A stretch of 64,000 nt of DNA from Rhizoclosmatium globosum (GCA_002104985.1 MCGO01000009.1:682001-746000); one strand, 5' to 3'. Shown: positions 28,340 to 40,425, counted from the stretch's first letter. Notes: generated by a model not told the origin, from the sequence alone. A program made the numbers and translations.

Positions 28340-28645
28340 TCAGTATCCAAGCCAACGACCCAAGATTGACACTTGGCTCTTACTCATTCCTCCACCAGCT
28401 TCAGGTACCCTTCCCTGAGCTTCTCCCTTCTCCTTAACCGCCTTCCAATGGGCCAATTCAGTCTGCAACGCCGCCATTCGATCACGCACTCGAATGCGCT
28501 GCTCTTCAAAGTCCAGCCTTGCATACACATAGTGCAGGGACACCATTGCCAGACTTGAGTACAGAACCATCGCAATTAGTGGCTTCCCATACCGATAAGT
28601 GAAGGTATTTGCATGTGGATGATGGGCAAAGGCCGGTGCTGACAT
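28340..28645 (-). CDS. small single-pass membrane protein, possibly mitochondrial
   Basis: 101 residues, no intron. After a short N-terminus (AFAHHPHANTF) comes one hydrophobic helix, GKPLIAMVLYSSLAMVSLHY. A charged heptad-like helix follows (EEQRIRVRDRMAALQTELAH) and could form a coiled coil. I do not recognise the family. The size and single-helix-plus-coil layout resemble small inner-membrane assembly factors, but that is only analogy. The ATG lies 43 bp from the divergent ATG at 28689, whose product has a likely mitochondrial presequence, so shared promoter control is possible. Confidence 0.55.
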   Translation of the reverse strand: MSAPAFAHHPHANTFTYRYGKPLIAMVLYSSLAMVSLHYVYARLDFEEQRIRVRDRMAALQTELAHWKAVKEKGEAQGRVPEAGGGMSKSQVSILGRWLGY

Positions 28646-28688
28646 GTTCTCCTTTCTTCTGTTTTTCAACAACAACAAACAACAAAAA

Positions 28689-29336
28689 ATGAACCGCTTG
28701 AGTCTCACCCGATCAAGGCTGAGTTTGTCACAATCAATATCCACACACGCATTCACACGCACAAGATACCCAGCCCCCTTCACCCACCCCTTCTCAACAG
28801 CCACTACACCGCAACCCTCCACGGACCCGCAACCACACCACCACCAACAACCCCCTTCATCCCCCTCCCACCACGCCCCGCTCTCTAAATTCATCCACAA
28901 TCTGCGGTCAGGCGCATACGACCCCTTCGGCCGCTTCAAAGCAACATTCGCAGACCTCCTCCTCTGGCTCCTCGTCGGCTCCCTCGCATTCGACCTGCGC
29001 ACCGTCCGTCAAGACACAGATGACTTCAAACGCACGGCCGCGATCAAGGACCGGAAGCTTGTCAAGGAGATTCATGAGTTGAGGAAGGTGTGGGATCCTG
29101 CGTATGACGGGTCTTTGTGGGATGAGAGTGAGGAGGAAGGAGGGGAGAATGTGGATGGAGACGGTCTTGAGAGTGGTGGAGCGAAAAAGGTGGGACAGGT
29201 TGAGGAAATCGTTGTTATTCAACCGGTTGTTGTTGTTGCTCCTATTCCAACTGCAACTGCAGTAGTCTCAACAGAGAAAGAAAAGGCTGTTCCTTCAAAC
29301 GGCCCTGTTGATGTGACCAAAGTAACAGTTTTTTAA
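28689..29336 (+). CDS. predicted mitochondrial single-pass membrane protein, unknown family
   Basis: Single exon, 215 residues. The N-terminus MNRLSLTRSRLSLSQSISTH, continuing with Arg, Ser and Thr and no acidic residues, looks like a mitochondrial presequence. A Pro/His-rich linker leads to FGRFKATFADLLLWLLVGSL, a probable membrane helix. A charged helix with KDRKLVKEIHELRKVWDP follows, then an acidic Gly-rich stretch and a Val/Pro-rich tail. No recognised domain. Divergently arranged with the small membrane protein ending at 28645. Confidence 0.6.
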   Translation: MNRLSLTRSRLSLSQSISTHAFTRTRYPAPFTHPFSTATTPQPSTDPQPHHHQQPPSSPSHHAPLSKFIHNLRSGAYDPFGRFKATFADLLLWLLVGSLAFDLRTVRQDTDDFKRTAAIKDRKLVKEIHELRKVWDPAYDGSLWDESEEEGGENVDGDGLESGGAKKVGQVEEIVVIQPVVVVAPIPTATAVVSTEKEKAVPSNGPVDVTKVTVF

Positions 29337-29394
29337 ATAAACTAGTAAAAATTAAACTCTGGTTTGGTATCTTTGAAGTAAAAAAAAAATGGTT

Positions 29395-32268
29395 TCAGGA
29401 ATCTATAAGAAAGAACACCAACACCGTCGGAATGAGGTGAGAATACCAGATTTGGTGAGTAACAGCACCAGAAGTTGGATTCGTGCCAGGTTTTTCGTTC
29501 TTGTTCTTTGTACCCAGCGACGCGTCAGTTGTAGATGGCGAAGGTGATGCAGAAGAGGAAGGTACTACTGCAACCGGTTCCTCTGTCGTAGTTGTAGTTG
29601 TTGTTGTAGACGTGGTGGTACTGGTTGAAGTCGTAGTAGTCGACGTGGTTGTAGTGGAAGTTGTCGTCGTACTGCTCGTTGTTGTAGACGTGGTTGTAGT
29701 GGAAGTTGTCGTCGTACTGCTCGTTGTTGTACTGGTAGTCGTTGAACTCGTTGTGGTTGTACTCGTAGTGGTACTCGTGGTAGTCGTAGTAGTAGTCGTC
29801 GTTGTAGTCGTTGTATCTGGCGGCTCAGGAGTAGTTGTCGTGCTTGTAGTAGTAGTGGTGGTGGTTGTGGTAGTTGTGGTAGCATCAATTGGAACTAGTC
29901 CGACAGGATCTTTCCCCTTCGCCGTTGTTTTCTTGGCAGAAGTAGTTGTACTTGTTGTAGTTGTGCTAGTCGTTGTTGTTGTGGTCGTTGTCGTTGTCTT
30001 CAATTTGGTTGTAGTGGTTGAAGTGGTTGTAGAGGTCGTCGTGGTTGATGATGTTGTAGTTGTAGTAGTAGTTGTAGTAGTAGTTGTAGTAGTTGTTGAT
30101 TTTTTAGGCGTGGTTGTGGTTGTGGTTGTGGTTGTAGACGTGGTTGTAGTTTTTGTTGTGGTTGTGGTTGTGGTTGTTGTCGTCGTCATTGTTGTCGTAG
30201 TAGTTGTGGTTGTTGTTGTAGTGGTAGTTGTTGTGGCAGGAGGCACTACTGGAACTGAAACTGCAGGCGGAGACGAGGGTGCGGCGGGAACTTTAGCAAT
30301 ACACTTTAAAAAGGAATTCAGATATACAGAGGCACTTTGTTTCCTTCGCAAAAGTACTCACTGCTTGATATTTGCTACTCCAAAACTTTTGTACAGTCAC
30401 AGATTTGGCCCCTATGCATCAATAAGTTCCCAAAGCATATACTGACTATTTTTTGACTACATACCTGGAACTGTAAGTGGTGCCTGAGAATTAACACACA
30501 TATTCGCAGCATCTTGTCCATTTGGTGATTGAAGGCCCATATTATACGGATTCGTGATCCCAGAAACAACCACCGCACTTGCTGCGGATTGTATATTGCG
30601 TAGTGGTTGCGGAGATTGTCCACTAAGTATTCATTACTTTGAGTACAACATTCCAAAAAATAAAATAAAATAAGTTACCAAGCACCCGCACATGATGTGG
30701 TTGAAAAGTCAGGAATCACTGAATACTGAACATATCCACCGCTCGCCTTTGTCAAATCGGCAACACTGGCCCAACCCGAAATCTCACAGTAATTTGGACA
30801 AATTGTTAGGCCTTGATACGTGGGACTGATATTAGGTGCCGTATGAATTATGTAATAAGAGTTTCTGTTTGGTGTAATGGTTTTCGAAGTGATAAGGCTG
30901 CGCATTAATTTCGTGGCATCTTTTTCAGCGTCTAGGCTTGTAGTTATGTTTGCTGTGACGTAGACGGATGGTAAGACGCGGCCATAACCGATTCCATATT
31001 CTGCGAGAAGGTCAAAATATGAGGAACTGACGAGGAAGTTGTAAAATGCGACAATATCGTCCTGAAATGCAACGTTGCTGCCGTAAAAGATTGGAGTGAT
31101 TTCGACTGCTTTGAAGACTGCGCCTCCTCGAGAAGTTAATTTGACAACATTTGGTGTGGCTGGGACAGGGAGAGTCTGGACTGCGGCTGTTGGGACACCT
31201 GTAATGCACTATTACAAGAAATGCATCTATTATTTAATAGTGTTTCAACTTCAAACGTGGGAGACAACGTACTTTCTGTTGCTTGTTGCTCCAAACTGGC
31301 TCAACCTCCCATTTCTTCCCAGTCGAATCAACAACCTGACCTCCAACCCAATTACAAAGATCCGCAATTTCACCTACAGATTTTGATCTACTTTTCCATC
31401 CACTTTCTGGAAATGGATCCGTGATGGCTTCGGCGAGTTCATGACTGACGGGATGTAGCATGATATTCAAGTTATCGTCGCAAAGCGGAATGACTCCATA
31501 AGCAGTCCAATCAACTCCAGATATGTCAGCAGTATATACTGCAGAATGATAGCCTGCAAAGTTGACACAAGACCGTCCACCACTCTGAAAACCGAACAGA
31601 AATAAATTTAACTGCCAAGAGACAAAGAAAGATAAGTCACACTTACAGTGGTGATATTAATACCCTTTGTGAAATGAATCGGATAATAAGAGTTGGAATT
31701 CGGATTCAAAATCCCTTGTTCAACCAGTGACCGCACATATGGACGCACGTCATTTGCGTCGTTCAGGTTTCCTTTGATGGTTCCAGTTTCAACATAACTT
31801 CCAACGAGTTTCCCACGACCAATGAGTTGAGTTTGTGTCGAGTATTCTTGTACTGATGAAAAACTTTTAAGCAATCGACAAAGTAAAAAAAATGAAGTCA
31901 GGTGGGAGGAGGGGAACTGACATGCGTTCATGTATACTGAATCTGTGATTGCTGAATAAAAGTTCAACATTTCGGGCTGGAAACGCGTGCTTGCATCATA
32001 AAAGATGGGGGTTCTGAAATGAAAGATTAGAAAAACAATACTTGTGCAGCGGAATATCAGATTCCTACACTTCCACATTGCTGATTACAGGTCCTCCGCC
32101 ATATGTCAAGTTTACAGTGTCTCGCTTTTCTTTCTTTGTAGTCCAATCTGAAAGGTTCCCAAAAGATCGGAAGGATGAAATGAAATCTGTGCTTGCCGAC
32201 CTTGAAAGCAAGTGGGATAAGTTGATGGAAGAGAGGAAGTTGAAGGTCGCGTTCGATTGTGAAGGCAT
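29395..32268 (-). CDS. cell-surface protein with two tandem EXORDIUM/PHI-1-like domains, Thr-rich stalk and likely GPI tail
   Basis: Exons from the 3' end are 29395-30290, 30465-30622, 30678-31208, 31273-31584, 31647-31852, 31922-32013 and 32069 to at least 32268. Domain A reads GGGPVISNVEV, TPIFYDAS, QLIGRGKLVGSYVETG, SHELAEAITDPFPESGW, GEIADLCN and EPVWSNKQQKC. Domain B restarts at once with RGGAVFKAVEISPIFYGS and ends before PLTVPG, but lacks a clear HELxE motif. About 200 residues of Thr/Ser follow. The last residues NPTSGAVT plus a hydrophobic tail (TVLVFFLIDS) resemble a GPI-attachment signal. The family is named from plant PHI-1/EXORDIUM secreted proteins. The 5' end is unresolved: the first in-frame ATG is 32268 and gives no signal peptide, so an upstream exon may be missing. 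Confidence 0.65.
29580..30235 (-). repeat. Thr-codon low-complexity tract (ACN repeats)
   Basis: About 650 bp of ACA/ACT/ACC/ACG codons with occasional TCN on the minus strand, encoding the Thr/Ser stalk of the surface protein. Short internal duplications are visible at about 29650-29730. Such tracts are normally heavily O-mannosylated, which fits the O-mannosyltransferase gene nearby (inference). Confidence 0.85.
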
Positions 32269-32439
32269 CTTGGCAAAGATTTCCAAAACAAACCGAAACT
32301 CAGTAAATCCTTCGCACGAGATCGAAAGGAAGGCGGCATCGAGGAAATGTAATTGGTCAACAATTGCTCCGACATCATACAAATAGAATTCCAAGACAAT
32401 TTTATTTTTGAGAAGGGAAACAACAAGAATCAGAGAACT

Positions 32440-35400
32440 TCATTTGTTTCCCAACCCAACACCTTTGGCATACCCATCCGGCGCAATAGGTGCAACAATT
32501 CCATCACGCTTTGCACCCAACCCCGAGCCTTCCTTCCATCCCATCGCCTTCAACATCTTGTTTCCGATATTATCGTCGCCGATTCCGTTCACTGTCGGTT
32601 GCACAGGGACACTGAAACCAAAAACAGACACACAATACAAACACAGGAAAGGATATGGTATAAGAAAATACGGTGAGTACAAAGTGTGCCAAAAAACCGA
32701 ATAAAAACAGAGAACGATGAGCGGAAATGGAACAGGATGCATTAAAAAGGTGGGTAGAAATGTGGAAAATTACATTGGAAAAGCGCGTTCCGTTCCATAT
32801 CCTTGTCCAGGTGCATACATTCTAGATTTTGATGAACTGCTGCTACTCGTCGGATACGGCGCATGTCGCTCCGATGGAACCTTGGACGGTTGTCCATACA
32901 TTTTCCTGCGTTCTGCTGCTCGGTTTCGGTACTGAGTATTTGACTGCTTCATCGAGGCTTCCTCCTGCTGTGCGATTTGTGCTAGAAGCGATGCACGAAG
33001 ATCAGAGATTTGAAGTTCTCGCAGCGCTTGTAAGTTGGTCTTTATAGGGGTGAAGCCGAGTTAGTCGAAAACAGAGGGAATGGAAATATCCAAGCCACAA
33101 TAAGTGCTGGCCAAGAAAGGCTCAAATTTTTGGACGAATTTACTTTGTGGAGGCCAGACTTGACTTGGTGCTTCGTCAGTTCGTCGATTCCTTTGAATTG
33201 GCGTTCACAAAGAAGACAGGCCATCAGCGAGAGATCGCTCTTTTCACGGTTGATTTCATCAATACTAGGAAGGCGCTGTATGGTTTGGATATGAACAAAC
33301 AGCGGTTTGTGAGCAACAGAACAATAGAGCTTGAGAGGTTTTGTTTTTGAAGTCGATACGAAACCTGCAATAATGCATCGTCGGAGAGATCGATAGGTTC
33401 CATAGTTGGTTCTTCTTCCGGTTCTGGGTATGCCTCGTCCGTTTCCATATACGTGTCAGGAATGGGTTCGTCAGATAACATTGCCAAGCGGGCAGGATTC
33501 CTGATTCAATTACGATGTTAAAAAACTTGCAAACCCAAATAAATGAATAAAACTTACATTTGTGCACGGTCATATTCTGCGCCGACAGTTCCACATATAA
33601 GGTGAGACAGGCTGTGTTTGCAGGATACCAATAAAAACAACTTACCACTCAACTCCAACTCCTGACGCTCTTCTCCAGCTCTCTCCTGTTGCAATTCATC
33701 ACTAGATCTACGTCCTTGATAATATTGCATCTCATCTTCCACATGTTCTCCTCGCACAGCAGTAGCAGGCGCAACAACAACCGGCGCCGCAACAGCCACA
33801 ACCCCAAGCCCCATTTTCTCCTCTGACTCCAATCCATCGTTTTCACTGCTTACTTGCTTTGACACCTCAACTATTTCCTCACCTCCAACCTGAACCTCCC
33901 CAACCTCCTCCATAAACGCTGCAAGCTCATCATCAATCGACGCAAACGACTCTCCACCCGCCAACCCTCCACCCTCCATCTGCTTACATCCTCCTCCTCC
34001 TCCCCCAGCAGCAGCAGCAGCCGTCTCCAATTCATCCAAAATACCCATAAAACTCGGAAACGCAGTCGCATACGCAGCCTCATCCCAATACCGCAAATAA
34101 CAAATCCCATTCGCATCCGTCTGATAAAAACTCGTGACCCATTCGCTCCGTTCAAAGACCTGGACAAAGCTTCCCGTGTTTGCAAAGGCGAGTGTGACGG
34201 CGCGGTTGTCGACGTGGAGGCCGCCGAGTGTGTATGTTTGGGCGAGGAAGGCGGTTGCGGTGGGGATGTCGGCGAATTCGATGAAGCCGAAGCCGTAGGA
34301 TTGGTGCGTTTGGCGGTCTTTTACGAGGCGGACTTGGGTTATGGGGGTTTGGTATTGGGCGAGGGATGCGTGGAACTGTTGTGTGGTTGTTAGGACGTGT
34401 GAGTTATATGCTGGGTTGTGGATGAAGCGGGCTTACTGTTTCTTCGGTGGTTAGGATGTCGAGGTTGAGGGCAACGAGGAGGTTGCATGGAATAGTGCCA
34501 ACGTCTTTACGACCATCGTTGACTTCGATTTGGAGTGGTTCTGGCTTTACTACCGCGGCTTGTTGCATAAAGTTAATAAACTTGGATGGATATTCAAGGT
34601 ATTATACCATCTTTTGACAGTTTGCACTGAAAACACATAACACGATGTCTAAAGTTCGTAATTCCACACTACATTTGAAAGGATATTTAAGCCTAAGCAC
34701 CAATACATAAATTAACAAAAAAAATACTCACATTTGAACACACCCAATCATCATCCACAGTCGCCGTAGCCTTTGAATACTCAAGACGAACACGATTACC
34801 CCCACAGATACTAACAAAAGGGAAATGCGCATCCATGAAAACACGAGCGTGTTGAGTAGAAATAAACTTTACAAAAGCAAATCCTTTTGCTAAGCCTAAA
34901 GAGAAGAGTGTTTGTCATTTGAGATACACAAGTGGAGACAAGTACATACCCGAGCCCTTGTCCAACACGACACGAACCGTTTCCAGACACGCACCGAGAG
35001 ACTCGAGGCCAGCATGAACCTGTCATTAGAGTAGATGGTATTGTCAGGGAGGAGTGAGTGAGTGAGAAGCGTAGCCAAGCACGTATGTAGATATACGCAC
35101 CGACTGGTCGTTCGCAGAGGGAGGAAGACCCTGGAGAACAATGTGCTGAGTTGGAGTACCCTTTTCGTTTGAGTGTTGTTTTCGAGTGTCTGATCTGTTG
35201 TTCTGACTGTGACTGTGGCTGTGATTGTTGTTGTTGTTGTTGTGGGAGTGAGAGTGGGCCGAGTAGTCTCTGTCCTTGTCTCTATCGTAGTAATAGGAAG
35301 AAGAAGAAGAAGACGAAGTTGACGCCTTTGCAGTTCGACGGTCTCTCTCGCGTGACCAAGATCTGTTTCTGGTTCTACTTCTACTCCTACTTCTGCTTCT

Positions 35401-35745
35401 ACTCCTCGCGGGACTCCTCGCTGGACTTCGTGATCTAGCCCTAGTTCGAGTGCTGTGGGTCCTAGGCGATCTGCTTCTGCTTCGCGACCGAGACCTGGAC
35501 CTGGACCTCGATTGAGAGTGAGACCGAGAGAGAGACCTTGACTTGTTTCTGCTGCGACCGAATCGGTCTTTGCCTCTTTCTCTTTCTCTTTCTCTTTCTC
35601 TTTCTCTTTCTCGACTGCGAGATCGATCTGATCGCTGGTCTCGTCGTTCAACAACTCCAACTCGGTCGGAGTACATTTTCTTGTTGTCGTTGTTTTGTCG
35701 CTGTCTCAAACTTTTCCAACTTCTTCTTTTTCCTCTTCTCTTCAT
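32440..35745 (-). CDS. RBM5/RBM10-type splicing regulator (RS, two RRMs, C2H2 finger, G-patch)
   Basis: Multi-exon gene. In-frame ATGs lie at 35745 and 35676, and the second starts the RS-rich N-terminus. Order: Arg/Ser and Arg/Glu repeats, then RRM1 ([16 protein letters not shown], then [10 protein letters not shown]). The RanBP2-like motif DDDWVCSNC comes next, then RRM2 ([20 protein letters not shown]) and an OCRE-like aromatic patch near [19 protein letters not shown]. Acidic linkers follow, then a C2H2 finger ([20 protein letters not shown]), [16 protein letters not shown], and a C-terminal G-patch ([19 protein letters not shown]). Domain order is that of RBM5/6/10, which regulate exon choice in the spliceosomal A complex. 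The RanBP2 finger has only its first Cys pair. The 3' neighbour stop lies 46 bp from the start. Confidence 0.82.
35574..35612 (-). repeat. CTTTCT microsatellite in the RS-domain coding region
   Basis: About six (TCTTTC)n units; on the minus strand they encode alternating Arg-Glu in the N-terminal region of the RBM5/10-like protein. Confidence 0.8.
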
Positions 35746-35790
35746 TTATTTATTCTCAAAGAAAGGAAAGGAAAGAAAAGAATGAACATC

Positions 35791-37162
35791 TCACATCAAT
35801 CCTGCCTTTCGTGCAAGAAAGAGGAATCGGTCAGATACTACGTCATAGTCCACATACGATCCTTTAAAGTGTCTTTCTCCACTTTGAGCATCAAACTCGG
35901 TACGTCCATGCAGCACACGCAAGTTTCTAAACACAACAGCAGTGCCAGGCTCAAGACGCGTACGATACACCATTCCAGGACGCCGCATTATATCCTCAAA
36001 GGCACGCATTGCTTCAACAAGATTCTCCATTTGTTCCACTGAAGTCACTTTATCCAATGGACCTTGGAAAGGAGGCGAATAAAACACACGCAACCCAAAT
36101 GGTGCCTCTGAATTCAGATTGTTCTCAGAGATTGTGTACCGGTGCTGCTTCATCAAGTGGGAGTCATTATCATAGTGGAATGTGATGGGTGTTTCGCAGA
36201 GTGTCTTGTAGTGGTGTGGAGACTCGCGTTTCAAAGTCAATGCAGCGTGGTATGAATCCAAAAAGATGGATTCTCCACCCGTCACTGTGTTTTTAAGAGA
36301 GTGAAGGAATTGAATTCCTGGTGGGGATTCAAAGTATCTGTGCGCATTGATTAGTGTTTGATATGGACCTCCACCAACTCCAAACTCTTTGTTGAAAACA
36401 ACCAAAACCAAAATACACTCACAATAAATCCATGTGCAAACCAAGATCCAAAGACGTATAAGCGATATTCTTTGCATTCTTGACACTCTTGACGTCCCAT
36501 GTGCGACCATAGAATGACTCACGTACGACACAACCGATCGCCTTGATGATAGTTTCCAGCTGCGGCAGTTTCGCGGGATCATCCGCCTCATCCGTAGGAA
36601 TGTTTTTAATAAAAGCCAGGCCGTGTTCCTGCAACTGAGTCAACAGCTTGAGCAGTTCGTGTTCATTCTTGTCCTTGTCACTTGCAACCAGACGAGCATA
36701 GTCCAAGTCGCCTCTCTCTGATCTCACGCGATCAAACTGACACGCCTCCCACGTGACAGTTCTGAGGACTGATGGCTGATGGGCAGCCTTGTTCTGAGCG
36801 AACCGAGTCTTTGCGAGTTCGATAAAGCTGTGATCGAAGGAAGCAAGGTGGTCTGGCGGAACGACGGAGCCACTGTCGCCGGAGAAAGAAAGAGTGATTT
36901 GATTTGAGTTCTTTTCCTTTTCTTTTGCGAGGACACTTGCTCTTGCTCTGGTTGACGAGGCCAGACCGCCAATTGAAAACAGCTTCTGCTTTGTCGATGG
37001 ATGCACACAGGAACTGCACGGACACGCGTCTCGAAGCCAGGCTGCGGGGATGCCTTCGTGGCTCTTGCTGCCGAGTGTCGATGAAGTCGTTGAAGTTGTT
37101 GTCGTTTGGTGGCGTCGGAGAACGTGCCCCACGAGCACTCGAGGTCGGTTTCCAACAAACAT
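35791..37162 (-). CDS. BBOX1: gamma-butyrobetaine/trimethyllysine dioxygenase-like 2-oxoglutarate oxygenase
   Basis: Fe(II)/2-oxoglutarate dioxygenase of carnitine biosynthesis. Two exons, 37162-36423 and 36337-35791, about 428 residues. The N-terminal zinc-binding domain has AWLRDACPCSSCVHPSTKQK. The oxygenase core has the HxD iron motif LGLHMDL, then YFESPPGIQFLHSL, then the distal region RLEPGTAVVFRNLRVLHGR and the final YVDYDVVSDRFLFLA. The basic, Ser/Thr-rich N-terminus (VLVGHVLRRHQTTTTS) could target mitochondria. BBOX and TMLHE are hard to separate by eye; the zinc domain plus core supports the joint family. Confidence 0.85.
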
Positions 37163-37309
37163 TTTACTGCTTATTTATTAATAATCAAAAGAAAGAGAAG
37201 GTAATATCAACATTAATGAATAAAACGAATAAAGCAAGAGAGTGTGAATGGGGGTGGCCTTGTTTTTCCCCCCTCAAAAGGAACTTCAAACTCCAATTCA
37301 ACACGCGAA
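37163..37309. promoter_or_regulatory. divergent promoter between dioxygenase and O-mannosyltransferase
   Basis: 147 bp between two divergent ATGs, A/T-rich on the left (TTATTTATTAATAATC near 37174). Promoter role is inferred from gene orientation only. Confidence 0.4.
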
Positions 37310-40300
37310 ATGCAGAAGTTGCTGAGGAAGCGGAACCCTCTCACAGACGATGAGGATTCATCTTCAGAGTCTCTCTTGCCTCATTCAGCTCGTTCAGCTG
37401 ATTACTACGATGATAAGGACCTCAAACGCAGGCGTCAGGTACTGCTACCTACCTTACCAGCCTACTTTGGGTCCACCCCGCATTCACATCTGCAATGAAT
37501 ACTAACCACACTTCCAACCACGCACACAAAAAGGAGGGTCGCAAGGATGAAGAGAAGCTCTGGGGTGTTTATGTCCCCATTGCCCTCACAATCATTTCCC
37601 TCTGGACTAGACTCTACAAAATCTCATGGGCAAACTATGTCGTCTGGTACGCTCTTGTTGTTTTATTCACTGTACTTGCTCTCCTTGCCTGTTGTCTGTT
37701 GTCTGTCGTTTGTTGTCAACTAACTAAAACCATTTCCCTTTTTGACAGGGACGAGGCTCACTTTGGGTGACTGTCGCAACCTTCCCCTTCCCCTTCCCTT
37801 CTCTTCCTACATTTCAACTATCCGTACCTGGACTTTACCATCAAATCGAATGCATCCCATGATAATCCTCATGACCCCACCCATCATCATCGAAAACCAA
37901 TCAAAAACACCCAAAACCCAATCATAACTCATACCCCCCCTCTCTCCACTCACTCTCCCTTATTTTTATAGAAAATTCGCATCCCAATACCTGAAACGTG
38001 AATTCTACTTTGACGTACACCCACCCATGGGAAAGATGCTCCTGGGTCTCTCAGGTCTCCTCTCCTTCTACAATGGTTCATTTGCCTTCGAGTCCGGCCA
38101 CGATTACCCGCCTGACGTGAATTACACTGGCATGCGTATTTTCTGTGCTTTGTTTGGTGCTGCTATGGTGCCTGTTGCGTATTTCACAGGTATTAATCTT
38201 GGGTTTTCTAAACATGCGTGTGTGTTGTTGGCTTGTATGGTTATGTTTGGTGAGTGCTTTTTTTTTTTGGTTTATTATATTTTGTGTCATCATCTGACCT
38301 AGACTCCATTTAACAGATATCGCCACGTTGGAGATTAGTCGTTTTATTCTGCTTGATTCAATGCTGCTGTTTTTTACCTCGTTTGCGGTGTACTGTTTGG
38401 TTGTGTTCAGAAAGTATCAAGTGACTGCGTGAGTAGTGTCTTTCCAAACCGTGGTTTTACTCACCCGCCTAATAACAATCCAGACCCTTCTCCAACGAGT
38501 GGTACTTTTGGATGCTCATGTCTGGTCTGTCATTGGGAATGGTTACCAGTGTTAAATGGGTTGGATTGTTTGCGATTGCTCTTGTGGGTCTTCACACGAT
38601 TGATGACTTGTGGGAAATGTTTGGGGACCTCAAAATGGATCCTGTACGTACCCCGCCCGCATTCAGTATTTGACAATGATTCATCCTCTTACGATGTTTT
38701 GTGCCAGATCACATACCTCAAGCATTGGTATTTCCGTATATGTTGCTTGATTATAGCACCCTTCTTTTTCTACGCGCTTCAATTCTACTTGCACTTTTGG
38801 ATCTTGAATCACTCAGGCTCTGGAGACGGTCAAATGAGTTCGTTGTTCCAAGCAAACTTGATTGGTAACTCGTTGAACAAGAATCCTCCCAGTGAGTCGG
38901 CCCTTGCCACCACCCCGTCACTCGATTTCACTCATACGCCTTTCTAAAAAACAAACAGACATTGCATTTGGCTCCATCATCACAATGAAGTCCAGTGTTC
39001 GCGGTGGAGCCCTCCTGCACTCGCACCGAGACCACTTTCCTGAAGGCTCCCTCCAACAACAAGTCACAGCTTACCACCACCAAGACTCGAACAACAAGTG
39101 GATCATTGCGCACCCGTGGGATAAGCCACAAGAAGACCCAAAACCCGTCCTCGTGAAGCATGGAGACGTTGTCCGTCTTGTCCACGTTGAGACGGGGAAG
39201 AACTTGCACAGTCACAAGGTTGCTGCACCCATGACAAAGAAGGAGAATGAAGTCAGTGCGTATGGAAATAACACGTTTGGAGATGAGAATGATTTATGGA
39301 TTTTCGAGACTGTTGATGTGAGTGTCTCGTTGCTAGGTTTCCCTTTTTTTTTGTTGACTTTGTATTCGCGCACTTGTAGGATATTACTCTCTGGCGTCGT
39401 CCTACGACCATCAACTCGCTCACGACTCGGTTCTTGCTCCGTCACTATAAATCAAAGTGTCTCTTGCGTTACACTGGAGAAGTGTTGCCACAATGGGGAT
39501 TCAAGCAACAGGAAGTTGTTTGTCAGAGAAGAAACCCGGATCCACGCGATGTAGCCAACATGTGGAACATTGAGTCTCACTGGAACGATAAATGTGAGGG
39601 AGAAATTTTACTTGCTTTATTTTGTGTGATTTGTCTGACTTACGCTCGAAAACAAGTGCCAACCGGAACATCGAGTGGATTCGGACGTCGCTTCTGGAAA
39701 GACTTTGGAGACTTGAATGTTGCCATGTGGAACTCAAACAACGCCATGACTCCTGACCCTGACAAGGAGCCAGACGGGTTGACGTCGCACCCGTGGCAGT
39801 GGCCTATGATGACACTTGGGTTGAGGATTTGTGGGTGGGATGACGAGCACGTTAAGTTTTTCTTGTTGGGGAACCCGATTTTGTGGATTGGAAGTACGTT
39901 GAGTCTTGGAGTGACTGCTATCCTGTTTATGGTATATGTTGTTCGGTGGCAGCGAAAGTGTGAGGATTGGAAAGATCTTGGTGAGTTTGGAATTGGTTTT
40001 ATGATGGGTTTTTTGCTGAATGTTCTTTTCTATATGCAGCTGAGTGGGACAACTTTTACTTTTGTTGTAAGGTTGGGTTCCTCGGATGGTTCTTGCATTA
40101 CATCCCCTTTTACATTATGGGGCGTGTGACTTAGTTGAGTAGTTTTTATGATGATTGGCGGCTTTCATTCTAATGGGTGATTTTCCATAGTCTTCACCAC
40201 TACTTCCCAGCCTTGTACTTTGCGTTAATCAACTTTGCCTTTGTGATTGACCATTTGGGTGGAAAGTTCCAGCCTTGGTTACACCGAGGAATGATTTACA

Positions 40301-40425
40301 CTTTGTTGGCAGTTATTTTCGTGGTGTATCTGTATTTTGCGGACTTTGCGTTTGGAATCAAGGGTCCTGCTTCGGCATACAAGGGCAGACGATGGAGGAA
40401 GGATTGGAACATCTATAATGCTTGA
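37310..40425 (+). CDS. protein O-mannosyltransferase (PMT1/2 group)
   Basis: ER enzyme that transfers mannose from dolichyl-phosphate-mannose to Ser/Thr. About twelve exons. TM1 is followed by the catalytic Asp-Glu loop in NYVVWDEAHFG. Then come FYFDVHPPMGKMLLGLSGLL, DVNYTGMRIFCALFGAAMVP, SRFILLDSMLLFFTSFAVY and SVKWVGLFAIALVG. The lumenal MIR domain begins IAFGSIITMKS and has GGALLHSHRDHFPEGS, QQQVTAYHH, LVHVETGKNLHSH and NDLWIF. C-terminal helices include FHHYFPALYFALINFAFVID. The start MQKLLRKRNP gives a short acidic cytosolic tail. I favour the PMT2/POMT2 side but cannot exclude PMT1. It fits with the polyprenol reductase gene near 61.3 kb, which makes dolichol. Confidence 0.92.

Noticed and set aside
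28340..29002. 220-codon minus ORF beginning upstream of the small membrane protein
   Set aside because: The longer frame runs through the divergent gene's coding region; the ATG at 28645 directly begins the conserved-looking membrane protein.
29483..30445. 320-codon Val-rich ORF opposite the Thr repeat tract
   Set aside because: Mirror of the ACN codon repeat; pure low-complexity translation (GTN) with no domain.
35574..35612. Telomere-like or functional CT repeat
   Set aside because: It is a coding microsatellite for Arg-Glu alternation in the RS-type domain.
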